Part shown: positions 28,448 through 38,686 of the stretch, one piece after another
How the letters are laid out: the number at the start of each line of letters is the position of its first letter
How positions within the stretch are numbered: the stretch's first letter is position 1
Origin: an uncultured Pelagibacteraceae bacterium
GTDB lineage: Bacteria; Pseudomonadota; Alphaproteobacteria; Pelagibacterales; Pelagibacteraceae
Length of the DNA: 64,000 nt
Direction of reading: 5' to 3'
Assembly: GCA_902588835.1 (NCBI GenBank)
Contig: CACIQQ010000001.1
Coordinates: forward strand, 62,001-126,000
The notes under the pieces: model-generated
Databases searched by the model: none
Seen by the model: only the letters and a program-made list of their open reading frames with translations
What the model was told of the DNA's origin: nothing
Program-made: the position numbers and the translations under genes

Positions 28448-28450
28448 ATT

Positions 28451-28479
28451 CTTTTACAACATGTTACTATTTATGTCAA
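28451..28479 (-). promoter_or_regulatory. Predicted sigma70-like promoter for metX-metW
   Basis: On the minus strand: TTGACA (28479-28474), 17-nt spacer, TAAAAG (28456-28451). Confidence 0.55.
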
Positions 28480-28540
28480 TTATATCCCGCAGAGGGTTAA
28501 TTTTATTTAAATAACCAGTATATTAATTATATATATCATT

Positions 28541-29620
28541 ATGCAAAAATTAAATTACAGAAAAATAAATGTGCAGAGTTATGTTCCAGGCAAATCAAAT
28601 ATTTTTAGAAAAAAAAATATTATTAAACTATCTGCAAATGAATCTGCACTCGGTCAATCTCCTAAATCCAGAAAGATAATTTCAAGTATTAAAAGGCTAG
28701 ATAAATACCCAGATAGCAAAACAAGAACTTTAAGAAGAGAAATCTCAAAAAAATTCAAATGTAACTTCGATCAAATTATTTGTGGTTCAGGATCTGATGA
28801 AGTCATACAATTATTGTGTCAATTATTTTTACAAAAAAAAGATGAGGTTATTGTTCCTCAGTACAGTTTTTTGATGTATAGAATTTACAGCAATATAATC
28901 GGCTCAAAAGTAATCTTTTCCAAGGAAAATAAATTTAAAGTTTCAGTTAAGGCAGTTCTTGATAAAGTTTCAAATAAAACAAAAATTGTTTTTTTAGCTA
29001 ATCCTAATAATCCGACTGGGACGTATTTAACAAAAAATGAGCTACTTGAATTAAGACAAAAACTTAGACAAAATATTCTCCTGGTGATTGATGATGCTTA
29101 TTATGAATACATGGTAAATAAAGACTATAAATCTGGACTAGAATTGTTTAAGAATAAAAAAAATGTATTCATTCTTAGAACTTTTTCAAAAATTTATGGT
29201 CTAGCTTCATTAAGAATAGGCTGGGGTTATGGCTCTAAAGAGATTATAAAGGAACTTCTAAAAATCAAACCACCATTCAACATAAATAAAATTGCAGAAA
29301 TGGCGGCTGTAGAAGCTTTAAAGGATAAGACTTTTATTTCGAAATCAATTAAACATAACTTAAAATGGTCTATAAGAATTAAAAAAACTTTAGAAAATTA
29401 TAAAATTAAAACTAACAAAGTTTCAGCAAACTTTCTTTTATTAGATTTTGATTATTGCAAATACTCTGCAATTAGAATAAAAAAATTACTTGAAAAAAAA
29501 GGAATACTTTTAAGAAGTTTGGAGGCATATAAGCTCAAAAATAAATTAAGGTTAACTATCGGAAATACCAAAGAAAATATTCTTCTTCTTAAAACTCTAG
29601 AAAAAATATTTAAAAAATGA
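28541..29620 (+). CDS. hisC: Histidinol-phosphate aminotransferase family (HisC-like)
   Basis: Class I/II aminotransferase; SANESALGQSP, NPNNPTGTYL, RTFSKIYGLASLRIGWG. Confidence 0.88.
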   Translation: MQKLNYRKINVQSYVPGKSNIFRKKNIIKLSANESALGQSPKSRKIISSIKRLDKYPDSKTRTLRREISKKFKCNFDQIICGSGSDEVIQLLCQLFLQKKDEVIVPQYSFLMYRIYSNIIGSKVIFSKENKFKVSVKAVLDKVSNKTKIVFLANPNNPTGTYLTKNELLELRQKLRQNILLVIDDAYYEYMVNKDYKSGLELFKNKKNVFILRTFSKIYGLASLRIGWGYGSKEIIKELLKIKPPFNINKIAEMAAVEALKDKTFISKSIKHNLKWSIRIKKTLENYKIKTNKVSANFLLLDFDYCKYSAIRIKKLLEKKGILLRSLEAYKLKNKLRLTIGNTKENILLLKTLEKIFKK

Positions 29621-30513
29621 TTAACAAATTATTAATAGTAGGCTGTGGCTTAATTGGTTCATCAATATTAAAAAGAGTTTGCAAAAAAAAAATTGCAAAA
29701 AAAGTCTTTGTTTATGAGAAATCGAAAAAAAACCAAAGAATTTTAAAAAGATTTAAACTTAAATTCGAATTAATAAAAAAAATGGATAAAAAAATATCTG
29801 AAAGTGATTTTGTTGTAATATGTGCCCCATTGAGTGAATATGAAAAAATCTTTTCACTATTCAATAAATATTTAAAAAAAAATGTAGTAGTTACCGATGT
29901 GGGATCTGCTAAGAAAAGAATAATTACAAAAATAAATAAAATAAAAAGGAAAGATATTAATTGGATTTCAAGTCATCCTATAGCAGGCTCTGAAGTGTCA
30001 GGCCCTTCAAACGGAGATGAAGATTTATTTATAAATAAGTGGTCTGTAATAATTAAACAGAAAAATTCATCTAGTAGTCAGATGAAAAAAATAATGAAAT
30101 TTTGGAAATTTTTAGGTTCTAAATCAGTTATAATGGATGCTGATCAACACGACAGGATATTTGCAATTACAAGTCATTTACCACACTTGATAGCCTATAA
30201 TTTAATTTTGACAGCAACCAATTTTAAGAGTTCAAATAAAAACAACATTCTTAAATTTAGTGCTGGAGGATTGAGAGATTTCTCTAGAATTGCAGCTTCA
30301 AATGAAATTATGTGGAGAGATATTTTTTTTGATAATAAAATTAATATGCTTAAAGTTATTGATTTGTTCATAAATAACATGAAAATATTCAAACGTGAGA
30401 TTAAACAAGATAAAAAGAGTCTGGAAACAAAACTAAAAAAATTAAAAAAAGTAAGACAGAAAATTATTTTATTAAAACAAGACACATCCAAACCAGATTT
30501 TGGAAGAGCCTAG
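29617..30513 (+). CDS. tyrA: Prephenate/arogenate dehydrogenase
   Basis: VGCGLIGSSILKR NAD motif, SHPIAGSEVSGPSNGDEDLF, ATGA overlap with hisC. Confidence 0.88.
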   Translation: MINKLLIVGCGLIGSSILKRVCKKKIAKKVFVYEKSKKNQRILKRFKLKFELIKKMDKKISESDFVVICAPLSEYEKIFSLFNKYLKKNVVVTDVGSAKKRIITKINKIKRKDINWISSHPIAGSEVSGPSNGDEDLFINKWSVIIKQKNSSSSQMKKIMKFWKFLGSKSVIMDADQHDRIFAITSHLPHLIAYNLILTATNFKSSNKNNILKFSAGGLRDFSRIAASNEIMWRDIFFDNKINMLKVIDLFINNMKIFKREIKQDKKSLETKLKKLKKVRQKIILLKQDTSKPDFGRA

Positions 30514-32036
30514 ATTTTTAGTTCCTTCACCAAATCTCCAACCATGTCCTTATAATTTTTGGTTGTATTAGAAACTTCTTTACTTATCGGTTTTTTTGCT
30601 TGATCAAAACTTAATGTTTTTATTATTCGTGAATTTTTGTGGTGGCTCATAACATTTTCATCCCAATCTAAATTACAAAAAGTTAAAATTTTTCTAATGT
30701 GTTTTTTGGGATCTCCCACTAAACTTTCATATTCTAAATTGTAAATATTCTTAGGAAATTCCTTTTGCCAAAAATTCATTGTTTTCTGATAAAGTTTATA
30801 AAATTTAACAATATCTAAAAAATTATTAACAAACCCAGTTTTAATTGGAAAAAAGTTTTTATAAATTGACCAACAATTATCTACTGGGTCTCTAGTACAG
30901 TTTATTATTTTGGCATTTGGGAATAAACTTAAGATTAAACCTATACTATTGAAATTTAATAATTCTTTATCAGTAAAAACAGAAGATGAGTCATTCAGTT
31001 CTGCTATTAGAGCAAGATAATCATTCCTATAATTATCTATTAAAGAAGCATCAATTTTTTTTTCATTAATTATTTTTTGAGCAATTTCTTGAATGTATGG
31101 TATTTCACCCCCACCAAAGACTTTTTTATGAGATGTGAGTATTTGTTCAACTAATGAAGAACCTGATCTTGGCATACCTACAATAAATATTAAGTCCCTG
31201 TGAGTTCCGGAGGTTTGAATTCTCTTAATCTTTTTATAAAGATCGATATTAACTTGAATTTTTTTTTCATCATTTTTAATGTCATATTTTGTTTCTATTT
31301 TTAATAGTTCATTTCCTTTTTTTAAAAATTTAAAAGCATTTTTAAAATCTTTGGTATCTTCGTAAGCTTTATGAATTCCATAATAAAGATGTATTTTTTC
31401 TAAGTTATTAAAATCATCATTATTTATTTTTTTTAACATTTCATTTAAGTGGGGGTCATCTTTGGTATATTTATGTACTAAAGAATATTGACGATCAGCA
31501 TCAGTCAATTTTTGATTTAATTCCAATATTTTTTTACAATACTTTTTTGACTCTTCGTTTTTATTTGAAATCCTGTAGACACCCACTAAGCTAAAAAGTG
31601 TTACTACTGCATCATGTTGAATACTCAAAACTTCTTTATAATACTTTATTGATTCTTCAATTTTGTTAGTTTCTCTTTTTAAATTCCCTAAATTATTAAG
31701 AATATGAAGGTTTTTATTGTCTACCTCTAAACCTTTTTTAAAATATTTTTCTGCTTCTGAAAATTTATGCAACATATAAAAACATAATCCCAAATTATTA
31801 AGAAAATCTGGATGATTAGGATTATATGTTAATGCCTCGTTCATAACATCAATTGATTTTTCAATTTTTCCAATTTTTTGATAGGCGATACATAATAAAT
31901 TAAAAAATAATTGATTCTTTCTATTTTCAAGAACTTTATTGCATCCTTTTATTACATTTAGGAAATTTCCTTTTATAAAATCACTATAAAGTTCACTATA
32001 TTTTTTTTTTAATATTTCATCTGATAGCTTATTCAT
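30510..32036 (-). CDS. TPR-repeat protein fused to sulfotransferase domain
   Basis: N-terminal TPRs (NPNHPDFLNNLGLCFYMLHKFSEAEKYFKKGLE...), C-terminal PAPS-loop FIVGMPRSGSSLVEQIL and NCTRDPVDNCWSIYK. Confidence 0.85.
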   Translation of the reverse strand: MNKLSDEILKKKYSELYSDFIKGNFLNVIKGCNKVLENRKNQLFFNLLCIAYQKIGKIEKSIDVMNEALTYNPNHPDFLNNLGLCFYMLHKFSEAEKYFKKGLEVDNKNLHILNNLGNLKRETNKIEESIKYYKEVLSIQHDAVVTLFSLVGVYRISNKNEESKKYCKKILELNQKLTDADRQYSLVHKYTKDDPHLNEMLKKINNDDFNNLEKIHLYYGIHKAYEDTKDFKNAFKFLKKGNELLKIETKYDIKNDEKKIQVNIDLYKKIKRIQTSGTHRDLIFIVGMPRSGSSLVEQILTSHKKVFGGGEIPYIQEIAQKIINEKKIDASLIDNYRNDYLALIAELNDSSSVFTDKELLNFNSIGLILSLFPNAKIINCTRDPVDNCWSIYKNFFPIKTGFVNNFLDIVKFYKLYQKTMNFWQKEFPKNIYNLEYESLVGDPKKHIRKILTFCNLDWDENVMSHHKNSRIIKTLSFDQAKKPISKEVSNTTKNYKDMVGDLVKELKI

Positions 32037-32749
32037 TTTATTCCAATTACTTCAAGTTTTGCTGTTTTTTTTATCAAACTTAATGTTTTTTCAATATCCA
32101 TAATAATCACCTTTTTTTTTGGACCATAAGCATGTATCAATTTTTTTTTTGATAAACATATAGCAACATGGCCTTTCCAAAAAATAATTGAATTTTTTTT
32201 TATTGATTTAAATTTTTTAAAATATCTAAATTGAGGTCCAGTATCTCGGGGGCAAAAAAGATTGTTAAACTTATAAAACAGTTGCACCAATCCTGAACAA
32301 TCTATTCCATCAAATTTTTTTCCTCCCCATTTATACTTTACATTTCTGAAAATTTTAATTCTCTTAAAAATTTTTTCTTTGTACTTTATAGGAACAACGT
32401 CAGATTTTTGTATCCAATAGTTGTCAAAATTAAAAAATTCTTTATTGCTTGATTTGATTTGAAGTAAAGATGTAAAGCTTAATTTCATCTTAATTCTAGA
32501 ACTTTTAATAGGCTTTGAAAAAACATTTGCTTTTAATGAGGATACCTTATGAGTAGGCTTGAAAGTGAATTGTTCAAATTTTCTTTTTTTTATAAAACCC
32601 ACATATTTATCGTAGTCTGTTTTTATTTTATAAAAATCTTTGTATTTTTTAATAATTGAAAATTTCTCCCCATAGAGAATTTGAGAGGAAAGTTTAGAAT
32701 TTTTCCTTCTATTTTCGTATATATTTATACATGAGTATTTATTAATCAT
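32033..32749 (-). CDS. NlpC/P60 family peptidase with N-terminal SH3-like region
   Basis: Catalytic FDGIDCSGLVQ, KGHVAICL, LIHAYG; no obvious signal peptide. Confidence 0.8.
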   Translation of the reverse strand: MINKYSCINIYENRRKNSKLSSQILYGEKFSIIKKYKDFYKIKTDYDKYVGFIKKRKFEQFTFKPTHKVSSLKANVFSKPIKSSRIKMKLSFTSLLQIKSSNKEFFNFDNYWIQKSDVVPIKYKEKIFKRIKIFRNVKYKWGGKKFDGIDCSGLVQLFYKFNNLFCPRDTGPQFRYFKKFKSIKKNSIIFWKGHVAICLSKKKLIHAYGPKKKVIIMDIEKTLSLIKKTAKLEVIGIK

Positions 32750-34215
32750 TTATCTTTTACAGGTGCAATTATACCTATCCAATAAATTAAGAATAATACT
32801 GGTATTCCCAACAAAGCAGTAAGTATGAAATAATTACTATAACCCATCACGTCAACCCATGCACCAGAATATCCTGCTATAAGCTTGGGTAAAAATAACA
32901 TGATTGAACTAAACAAAGCATATTGAGTTGCAGTGAATTTTATCGAGGTTAATCCAGATAAGTAAATTACAAAAGCTGCTCCAGCAAACCCACTGGAAAT
33001 GTTATCCGCGGTTATAACCATTATTAAATAATTGATATTTGCATCAACTGTCGCTAACCAAGCAAATAATAGGTTACTTAAAGATGCTATTAGGGCGCCC
33101 AAGAATAAAGCAGTCATCGTACCTTTTTTTGATGCAAAATAACCTCCTAATAATCCACCAATGATAGTTGCAAAAACTCCAAAAAACTTCGAGTAAGTAG
33201 CTATATCTTTTATTGAGTAGCCTTTTTCTAAATAAAATATGTTTGCCATCACACCCATAACTACATCAGCAATTCTATAGAGAGAAATAAGCATAAGAAT
33301 TACTAAAGCAAATCTTCCATACTTTTCTATGAAATTTTTCACTGGGGCAATATAACTTTCAGATACCATTTTTTTCTGAACTATTTTAAGTTTTGTCATC
33401 AAAACCAAAAAAATGCCTGAGACTAAAAAACAAAAAAACAACTTTAAACAAGTCAGTATAAAAACTAAAAAATTATTATCTTCAATAGAGAAACTTATGT
33501 TTGAGTAAAGATATATGAAAACTACAACGGCAAATAATATAGACAGGAAGAAAATCAAGTGACTATTTGTTTTTTTAAAAACATTTTTTTTTACTTTTGG
33601 CTCACTCGAAGTAAGATTTGCAAAAATACCGACCACCATAAATAAAGCCATTATGCAATAAACTTTCTGCCACACAATTTGATCATAATTTTCTGATCCG
33701 AAATAAGACGCCAACCATAAACTTCCAGCTCCACTTACTAACATCCCAATTCTGTACCCTGCAATATACATGGATGATAGATATCCTTGTTTACTTTGAG
33801 AAACCGACTCAATCCTAAATGCATCAATGATGATATCTTGAGATGCGCTAAAGAATGCCAAAAAAACAATAAATATAGCTGTTGTATAGAGATTTTTTTG
33901 TGGATCAGTAATTGAAGTAAGTATTAAAGACAAAATAATTAAAAGCTGAACTAATAAAAGCCAACTTCTTCTATGACCAAACTTTTTAAAAATTGGTAAA
34001 CTGAATTTATCTATTATCGGTGACCATAAATATTTAAACGCGTAAGCAAAACCAGCCCAACTAAATAAAGTAATTGTACTTCTTTCGATGCCAGCTTTAG
34101 ATAACCAAACTGATAAAGTCGAAAATACTAATAATATTGGTAAGCCAGAAGAAAAACCAAACAAAAGCATTTTTAATGACTTTTCTTTAAAGAAGTAATA
34201 AAAATTATTTGTCAA
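32746..34215 (-). CDS. AmpG-like MFS permease (muropeptide transporter family)
   Basis: Multi-TM MFS; GFSSGLPILLVFSTLSVWL, YLWSPIIDKFSLP, GHRRSWL typical of AmpG. Confidence 0.82.
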   Translation of the reverse strand: MTNNFYYFFKEKSLKMLLFGFSSGLPILLVFSTLSVWLSKAGIERSTITLFSWAGFAYAFKYLWSPIIDKFSLPIFKKFGHRRSWLLLVQLLIILSLILTSITDPQKNLYTTAIFIVFLAFFSASQDIIIDAFRIESVSQSKQGYLSSMYIAGYRIGMLVSGAGSLWLASYFGSENYDQIVWQKVYCIMALFMVVGIFANLTSSEPKVKKNVFKKTNSHLIFFLSILFAVVVFIYLYSNISFSIEDNNFLVFILTCLKLFFCFLVSGIFLVLMTKLKIVQKKMVSESYIAPVKNFIEKYGRFALVILMLISLYRIADVVMGVMANIFYLEKGYSIKDIATYSKFFGVFATIIGGLLGGYFASKKGTMTALFLGALIASLSNLLFAWLATVDANINYLIMVITADNISSGFAGAAFVIYLSGLTSIKFTATQYALFSSIMLFLPKLIAGYSGAWVDVMGYSNYFILTALLGIPVLFLIYWIGIIAPVKDK

Positions 34216-35661
34216 TTAATTTCTCCAAAATGATGGTAAGAAAATTACTAAAATTGCAAAGATTTCTAATCGACCCAAAATCATTCCAGCAGACAAAATC
34301 CATTTTGATGCTGATGGTAAACTTGCATAATTACTATTCGGCCCAATTTCATTTCCCAAACCGGGACCAACATTTGATATTGAAGATGCTGCTCCTGAAA
34401 CCGCTGTAATAAAGTTTAAACCTGTAAGTGTTAATAAAGCAGATATCACAAAAAAAATTATAATATAAAGATAAATAAAAGATATAATTGAAGCGATTAA
34501 TTTATCTTGAACTATATCATTGTTATATTTCAAATTAATAATTGCTCTAGGGTATATTATTTTTAGCAATTGATTCTTTAAAAAGAAATAAAGCATATGG
34601 ACTCTAAATACTTTAATACCACAAGTAGTTGATCCTGCGCAGCCACCAATAAACATAAGTAATAAAAAAAATATTAAAGGGAAATTACCCCACTGGTCAA
34701 ATTCTTTAGTAACATAGCCAGTTCCTGTTAATATTGAAACTACATTGAAGATAATCGCTCTTAATTGAATTTCAAAAATACTTTTATTTACTATTGCTAA
34801 ATAAATAAAAAGTATAAGAATTGAAAAAAATATTAATTTGAAAAATAATCTTATTTGCTCATCTTTAAATATTATTTTTTTATTACCAGATAAAAATTTT
34901 ATATATGATATAAATGGGATACTACCTAAAATTATAAAAACTATAGATACGTACTCAATTTTTGCACTTTCAAAAAATCCTATTGACTGATTGTAATTAG
35001 AGAAACCTCCTGTAGCAATAGTAGTCATCGAGTGAGTTAAGCTATCAAAGAAACTCATCCCACAAACTTTATAGAAAAATGCACAAATCAAAGTTAAAGA
35101 AAAATAAATCAGAACTAATCTTAGAGAAATTTGTTTTGATTTTGGAAGTATTTTTTCTGAACTATCTCCACTTGAAATTTTCAAAAGTTGCATACCTCCG
35201 ATGTTCATTATAGGCATCAAAGTAATTGCCATTACAATAATACCAATTCCTCCTAACCATTGGAGTATTGCCCTCCAGCTTAAAATTGCCTTAGGAGTGT
35301 CAGATAAATTGTTGATAATTGTTGCCCCAGTAGTTGTAATTCCAGACATACTTTCAAAGAAAGCATCGGTTATAGATAGGTTTAAGTCTGAAAATATAAA
35401 TGGGATAGAGCCAAATATTGCAACTCCTATCCATGATAATGCTGTGAGGAGAAATGCCTGCTGTGTGCTTAAGTTTCTGTTATGATCGATATTCGCTAAA
35501 AAAAACAAAGCACCAAAAGTAATTGTAATTATTGAAGATATTACAAAGGTAGAATTAAACTCACTATAAACTAATTGTATCGTGATAGGAACTAACATTG
35601 AAAAACCTAATACAATCAACAATACGCCTAAAGTAAAAAAAACTGTTTTATAATTGGACAT
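34216..35661 (-). CDS. TrkH family potassium uptake protein
   Basis: Selectivity-filter-like repeats TTGATI, TIATGGFSN, TGTGY, SNVGPGLGNEIGP; FIGGCAGSTTCGIKVFR. Confidence 0.88.
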   Translation of the reverse strand: MSNYKTVFFTLGVLLIVLGFSMLVPITIQLVYSEFNSTFVISSIITITFGALFFLANIDHNRNLSTQQAFLLTALSWIGVAIFGSIPFIFSDLNLSITDAFFESMSGITTTGATIINNLSDTPKAILSWRAILQWLGGIGIIVMAITLMPIMNIGGMQLLKISSGDSSEKILPKSKQISLRLVLIYFSLTLICAFFYKVCGMSFFDSLTHSMTTIATGGFSNYNQSIGFFESAKIEYVSIVFIILGSIPFISYIKFLSGNKKIIFKDEQIRLFFKLIFFSILILFIYLAIVNKSIFEIQLRAIIFNVVSILTGTGYVTKEFDQWGNFPLIFFLLLMFIGGCAGSTTCGIKVFRVHMLYFFLKNQLLKIIYPRAIINLKYNNDIVQDKLIASIISFIYLYIIIFFVISALLTLTGLNFITAVSGAASSISNVGPGLGNEIGPNSNYASLPSASKWILSAGMILGRLEIFAILVIFLPSFWRN

Positions 35662-35748
35662 TTAATTTGAACATTATTTTATGGAAAATAAATTTCAACA
35701 TTATATGAATTTAAATATAAGCTAATTATACAATAAATTCGTTTTTTG

Positions 35749-37317
35749 ATGAAAGAAATTAACAAACAAGACATTGAAAAATCAAACTCATGGCCAATCG
35801 TTGAGGCAAAAAAAATTTTGAAAGAGAGAAAGTCTTTTATTGAAAAAAAAGGAAAGATAGTTCTTCAAACTGGTTATGGTCCATCTGGGTTACCCCATAT
35901 AGGAACTTTTGGAGAGGTGGCACGTACATCAATGGTAGTAAATGCATTAAATTTATTAACAGACTTACCTAAAGAAATTATCACATTCTCTGATGATATG
36001 GATGGTCTTAGAAAAGTTCCAGACAATGTGCCTAATAAAAAAATTTTGACTGAAAATCTTCATAAACCACTGACTGTTGTTCCAGATCCTTTTCAAAAGT
36101 TTGGTAGCTTCGGAGAACATAATAATGAAATGTTAAAAAAGTTTTTAGATCAATTTAATTTTAAGTATAATTTTTTAAGCTCAACAAAGTTATATAAAAG
36201 TGGTTTCTTTAATGAGCCACTTAAAAAAATCCTAGAAAATTATGATGAGATAATGAACATTATAATTCCAACTCTTGGTAAAGAAAGACAAAAGACCTAC
36301 AGTCCTTTTTTACCAATATGTCCAAAAACTGGTCACGTTTTAGAAATTCCAGTTTTGGAAATAGATAAATCAAAATCGTGTATTACATTCGATAATAAAG
36401 GAGAAAAAATTAACGTCAGTATTCTTGATGGTAAATGCAAACTTCAATGGAAAGTGGATTGGGCAATGCGTTGGTATGCTTTGGATGTTGATTTTGAGAT
36501 GTATGGAAAAGACTTAATTGAAAGTGCAATCCTATCAACAAAAATTGTGAAACTCCTAGGCAAGAAAAATCCATCTGGTTTTGCTTATGAATTATTTCTA
36601 GATGAAAAAGGAGAAAAAATTTCAAAGTCAAAAGGTAATGGTGTTACGATTGAGGAATGGTTAAAATACGCTTCTCCAGAAAGTCTATCCTTATTTATGT
36701 TTCAAAATCCAAAACGAGCAAAAAAACTTTATAAAGAAATTGTGCCGAAAGCGGTCGATGAATATTTAGATTGTATAGAAAAAAGTAAAAATCAGTCAAA
36801 TAAAGAAATTTTATTGAATCCAGTTTGGCATGTTCATAATGGAAATATTCCTGATGAAAAAAAAATTATGAGCTATTCAATGTTATTAAATTTGGTTGAA
36901 ACAAGTAATGCTAATTCAAAAGATGTTTTATGGAAATTTGTAGAAAGATACGCAAAAGATCTAAATAAAAAAGACTATCCAATATTTGATAAATTAATTG
37001 AATACTCAATAACATATTTTAACGACATTGCTAAAAGTAATAAAAAATACAAAAATCCGAACAATGAGGAGAAAAAAGCGTTACTAAATTTAATTAAGAT
37101 GTTAGAGAATTCTCCAGATAACCTTGAACCAGAAGATATTCAAACAAATATTTATACTGTTGGAAAAGAAAATGGTTATAAAGAAAATTTAAGGGACTGG
37201 TTCAAATTAATATACGAAGTAGTATTCGGAGTTGAAAATGGACCTAGGTTAGGTTTTTTTATAAGCTTCTTTGGTGTAAAAAATACTATTAAATTAATAA
37301 AAGAAAAAATTAACTAA
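35749..37317 (+). CDS. lysK: Lysyl-tRNA synthetase, class I
   Basis: GYGPSGLPHIGTFGEVAR HIGH-type motif, KISKSKGNG KMSKS-type motif; ORF track start at TTG 35746, ATG at 35749. Confidence 0.92.
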   Translation: MKEINKQDIEKSNSWPIVEAKKILKERKSFIEKKGKIVLQTGYGPSGLPHIGTFGEVARTSMVVNALNLLTDLPKEIITFSDDMDGLRKVPDNVPNKKILTENLHKPLTVVPDPFQKFGSFGEHNNEMLKKFLDQFNFKYNFLSSTKLYKSGFFNEPLKKILENYDEIMNIIIPTLGKERQKTYSPFLPICPKTGHVLEIPVLEIDKSKSCITFDNKGEKINVSILDGKCKLQWKVDWAMRWYALDVDFEMYGKDLIESAILSTKIVKLLGKKNPSGFAYELFLDEKGEKISKSKGNGVTIEEWLKYASPESLSLFMFQNPKRAKKLYKEIVPKAVDEYLDCIEKSKNQSNKEILLNPVWHVHNGNIPDEKKIMSYSMLLNLVETSNANSKDVLWKFVERYAKDLNKKDYPIFDKLIEYSITYFNDIAKSNKKYKNPNNEEKKALLNLIKMLENSPDNLEPEDIQTNIYTVGKENGYKENLRDWFKLIYEVVFGVENGPRLGFFISFFGVKNTIKLIKEKIN

Positions 37318-38354
37318 TGTTTTCTAAAATAAGACCTTTTATTTTTAAGTTAGATCCTGAATTAGCGCATGATCTTGCAATAAAAGCACTTAAAACAAAT
37401 TTAATTGTTAAAGATTATAAAAAGAATGAATTAATTCTAAAAACTAAATTATTTGGAAAAGAAATTCCAAATCCAATTGGTATAGCTGCTGGATTTGATA
37501 AAAATGCAGAAGTTTACAATCCCTTATTTAAACTTGGTTTTGGTTTTGTAGAAGTTGGTACTGTTACTCCTTTAAGTCAGTATGGTAATCCAAAACCCCG
37601 AGTTTTTAGATTAGAGGAAGATTGTGCTCTAATAAATCGACTAGGATTTAATAATAACGGGGCTGACGATGCAAGATCAAGAATAATTAAAAAAAAACCT
37701 ATAGGGATGCTCGGAGTAAACATTGGACCTAATTGGAACTCAGAAAATAAAATTGAAGATTATTTAAATTGTTTAAGGAAGTTTCATGATATTGCTGATT
37801 ATATTACAATAAATATTTCATCACCAAATACGGAGAATTTAAGAGATTTTCATAAAAATGAAGAATTCAAAAATTTGTTGGAAAGTATTCATAACGAAAG
37901 AGAAAAATTGAAAAGTGATGTTCCGATAGCCATTAAAATATCACCTGATATTAATGAGAAAAAAGTCGAGGAAATCTGTAGAACAATTTTGGATTATGAT
38001 ATTAAAGCCGTAATTGTCTCTAATACGACAGATGGTAATCGTGACAGTTTGAAAAATCACAAGAAATTTCAAAAAGGAGGACTTTCAGGAAAACCTTTGA
38101 ATGAAATATCTAATACATTAATAAACAATTTTTATAAAATATTAAATAATAAGATAGATATTATTGGTGTAGGAGGAGTGGACTCTGGTGAAACGGCTTA
38201 TCAAAAGTTTATACACGGGGCAAAGTTTGTTCAGCTTTATACAGGTATGGTTTTTCAAGGCCCAAAAATTGTTAGCAAGATTTCAGATGAGTTAAATAAG
38301 ATTCTTGAAACAAATAATATAAAAAAATTAAGTGATATTATTGGAAAAATTTAA
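37317..38354 (+). CDS. pyrD: Dihydroorotate dehydrogenase (quinone, class 2)
   Basis: NPIGIAAGFDKNAEV, NISSPNTENLR, VSNTT, GVGGVDSGETAY. Confidence 0.95.
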   Translation: MFSKIRPFIFKLDPELAHDLAIKALKTNLIVKDYKKNELILKTKLFGKEIPNPIGIAAGFDKNAEVYNPLFKLGFGFVEVGTVTPLSQYGNPKPRVFRLEEDCALINRLGFNNNGADDARSRIIKKKPIGMLGVNIGPNWNSENKIEDYLNCLRKFHDIADYITINISSPNTENLRDFHKNEEFKNLLESIHNEREKLKSDVPIAIKISPDINEKKVEEICRTILDYDIKAVIVSNTTDGNRDSLKNHKKFQKGGLSGKPLNEISNTLINNFYKILNNKIDIIGVGGVDSGETAYQKFIHGAKFVQLYTGMVFQGPKIVSKISDELNKILETNNIKKLSDIIGKI

Positions 38355-38363
38355 AATATCGAC

Positions 38364-38392
38364 TTGACTGACAATTAAACTACATTTATACC
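38364..38392 (+). promoter_or_regulatory. Predicted sigma70-like promoter for rpmB
   Basis: TTGACT (38364-38369), 17-nt spacer, TATACC (38387-38392), just upstream of rpmB ATG. Confidence 0.45.
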
Positions 38393-38404
38393 ACCTTAAT
38401 TATC

Positions 38405-38686
38405 ATGACAAAAAAATGTGAACTTACTGGTAAAAGACCTTTAAAGGGTCATAAAGTTAGCCATGCAAATAATAAAGTTAAAAGAAGATTTTTGCCCGGT
38501 ATAAAAAAAGTAAATTTTAAAAGTGATATTTTAAATAAAAGATTAAGATTAAATGTCTCGAATTCTGCTATGCGATCAATTGATAAAAAAGGGAGTTTTG
38601 ATCAATTCATGAGGGAAGTTAAATCAAAATATTTATCAGATAGACTTAAAAAAGTTAAAAAAAGTATTCTGCAAAAATCTGCATAA
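38405..38686 (+). CDS. rpmB: 50S ribosomal protein L28
   Basis: MTKKCELTGKRPLKGHKVSHANNKVKRRFLPG. Confidence 0.96.
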   Translation: MTKKCELTGKRPLKGHKVSHANNKVKRRFLPGIKKVNFKSDILNKRLRLNVSNSAMRSIDKKGSFDQFMREVKSKYLSDRLKKVKKSILQKSA

